DNA of 5,886 nt from Bacillota bacterium (GTDB lineage: Bacteria; Bacillota; UBA4882; UBA8346): assembly GCA_023435225.1 (NCBI GenBank), contig JAEYRX010000083.1, positions 1 to 5,886 of the forward strand. Reading direction: 5' to 3'. How positions within the stretch are numbered: position 1 is the stretch's first letter; each line of letters opens with the position of its first letter. The notes beneath the pieces were generated by a model. That model saw nothing but the letters and a program-made list of their open reading frames with translations, was not told where the DNA came from and made no database searches. Of this stretch, positions 5,399 to 5,886 are shown piece after piece. The position numbers were made by a program, and so were the translations under genes.

Positions 5399-5410
5399 CA
5401 ATAAAATCAA

Positions 5411-5590
5411 TCATTTTTGCAAAGAATCAATAAAGTTTTTAATATCTTCTTCTCTAAACCTTACAGCGCCTTTTCTACCTTCCGATAATTTTAGCGCTTT
5501 TAGTTTACCTTCAGCGACCCAACGGTTTATGGTGCTTTCAGCAACTTTCAATTTTTTGGCCACTTCTTTAACTGTATATAATTCTTCCAT
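5411..5590 (-). CDS. Excisionase/MerR-like helix-turn-helix DNA-binding protein, 59 aa
   Basis: This is a complete small DNA-binding protein of the HTH_17 or excisionase type. The start is clear: GGAGG (5600-5596) stands five bases before ATG 5590. The helix-turn-helix covers MEELYTVKEVAKKLKVAEST and then INRWVAEGKLKALKL (residues 1-35). The wing follows with EGRKGAVRF (37-45), and the C-terminal helix with EEDIKNFIDSLQK (47-59). These proteins bind short direct or inverted sites and act either as excisionases beside an integrase or as simple regulators. No integrase is present here, so a regulatory role is more likely. The gene has its own terminator (5373-5398) and a likely promoter (5639-5666) that overlaps a dyad, which suggests autoregulation and control of the divergent rightward promoter. 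Confidence 0.88.
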   Translation of the reverse strand: MEELYTVKEVAKKLKVAESTINRWVAEGKLKALKLSEGRKGAVRFREEDIKNFIDSLQK

Positions 5591-5638
5591 TTAATCCTCC
5601 ATCAATTGCTTATAGTTTATCATAGTTACTTTTTAGCT

Positions 5639-5666
5639 ACAATAATTGTTCTTACTTGCTTGACAA
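5639..5666 (-). promoter_or_regulatory. Candidate promoter for the excisionase-like gene
   Basis: On the minus strand TTGTCA (5666-5661) and TATTGT (5644-5639) are 16 bases apart, about 49 bases before the start codon. The -35 box differs from consensus at one position; the -10 box matches four of six. The -35 box overlaps that of the opposing promoter at 5660-5688. Confidence 0.4.
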
Positions 5667-5668
5667 GT
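5654..5668. promoter_or_regulatory. Dyad operator candidate between divergent promoters
   Basis: ACTTG (5654-5658) and CAAGT (5664-5668) are perfect inverted repeats around CTTGA. The dyad covers the -35 boxes of both the rightward and leftward promoters, so one bound protein could shut both. The adjacent helix-turn-helix protein is the natural candidate; this is inference. Confidence 0.4.
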
Positions 5669-5688
5669 GTAATAGATTATAATAATAT
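5660..5688 (+). promoter_or_regulatory. Rightward promoter reading toward the GC-rich structured element
   Basis: A perfect TTGACA (5660-5665) stands 17 bases before TAATAT (5683-5688). No open frame of interest follows. Transcription would start near 5695 and, on a circular molecule, pass the join and enter the structured block at 36-278. This makes a non-coding transcript plausible. Confidence 0.5.
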
Positions 5689-5766
5689 ATGGGATATAAA
5701 AGTAGATAAAAATAAAATATAATTTTAGTCATATATATTTCCGGCGCAAACTGGACACCGATTCCG

Positions 5767-5886
5767 GTTTAAAATTGTCAAAGCTTCGCAGTCAAACGAG
5801 TCGGAAATTGGGGTTAGACCCCTCCGCTTGTGTCGCCCCGGCGGTATTCCATCCCTGGACCGCCGTACTTGAACCTTCCATGGTTC
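5767..5886. repeat. Terminal direct repeat, right copy
   Basis: This is the exact copy of positions 1-120, ending at the last base of the window. On a circular reading it is the same DNA sequenced twice and should be counted once. About 80 bases separate it from the rightward promoter upstream. Confidence 0.9.

Noticed and set aside
1..5886. tRNA or rRNA genes
   Set aside because: No cloverleaf with a T-arm consensus and no conserved ribosomal RNA segment was seen on either strand.

Overview
The window is AT-rich bacterial DNA with strong Shine-Dalgarno sites and compact intergenic promoters. It looks like an uncultured anaerobe-type bacterium, perhaps a Firmicutes relative, but no gene here fixes the phylum. 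One broken gene belongs to a LolA-like 'outer membrane lipoprotein-sorting' type that is common in organisms with an outer membrane. The first 120 bases are repeated exactly as the last 120 (5767-5886). The simplest reading is a circular contig of 5766 bp whose ends overlap. The alternative is a linear piece lying between two copies of a multicopy element. No replication, mobilisation, integrase or transposase gene is visible.

Layout, left to right. Positions 1-300 hold a GC-rich block with no convincing gene, built from nested and competing inverted repeats (core 36-278). Positions 300-1120 carry degenerate repeat families that surround a small 101-aa protein gene (511-816): a purine-rich family (337-374, 809-839, and again at 5304-5341) and an ACACGGATT-type family in alternating orientation. 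Next is the best-identified locus, an abiE type IV toxin-antitoxin operon: promoter 1130-1158, inverted-repeat operator 1169-1196, antitoxin abiEi 1221-1826, and toxin abiEii 1823-2743, with the two genes overlapping by 4 bases. A gene-poor stretch (2744-3178) contains palindromes. It is followed by a LolA-like gene broken by two compensating frameshifts (3179-4006) and an eight-helix membrane protein with an internal duplication (4154-5017).

On the minus strand there is an N-terminally damaged XRE-type regulator (5072-5233) and an intact 59-aa excisionase-type helix-turn-helix protein (5411-5590) with its own terminator. Upstream of the latter, two divergent promoters appear to share a dyad (5654-5668). 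The rightward promoter (TTGACA-N17-TAATAT) reads toward the GC-rich structured block and, if the contig is circular, straight through the join into it.

How it may work together: abiE would act as an addiction or phage-defence module. The small helix-turn-helix protein could control itself and the rightward transcript of the structured block. If the circle is real, the absence of a Rep gene makes that block the first place to look for replication or maintenance functions. This last step is inference only.
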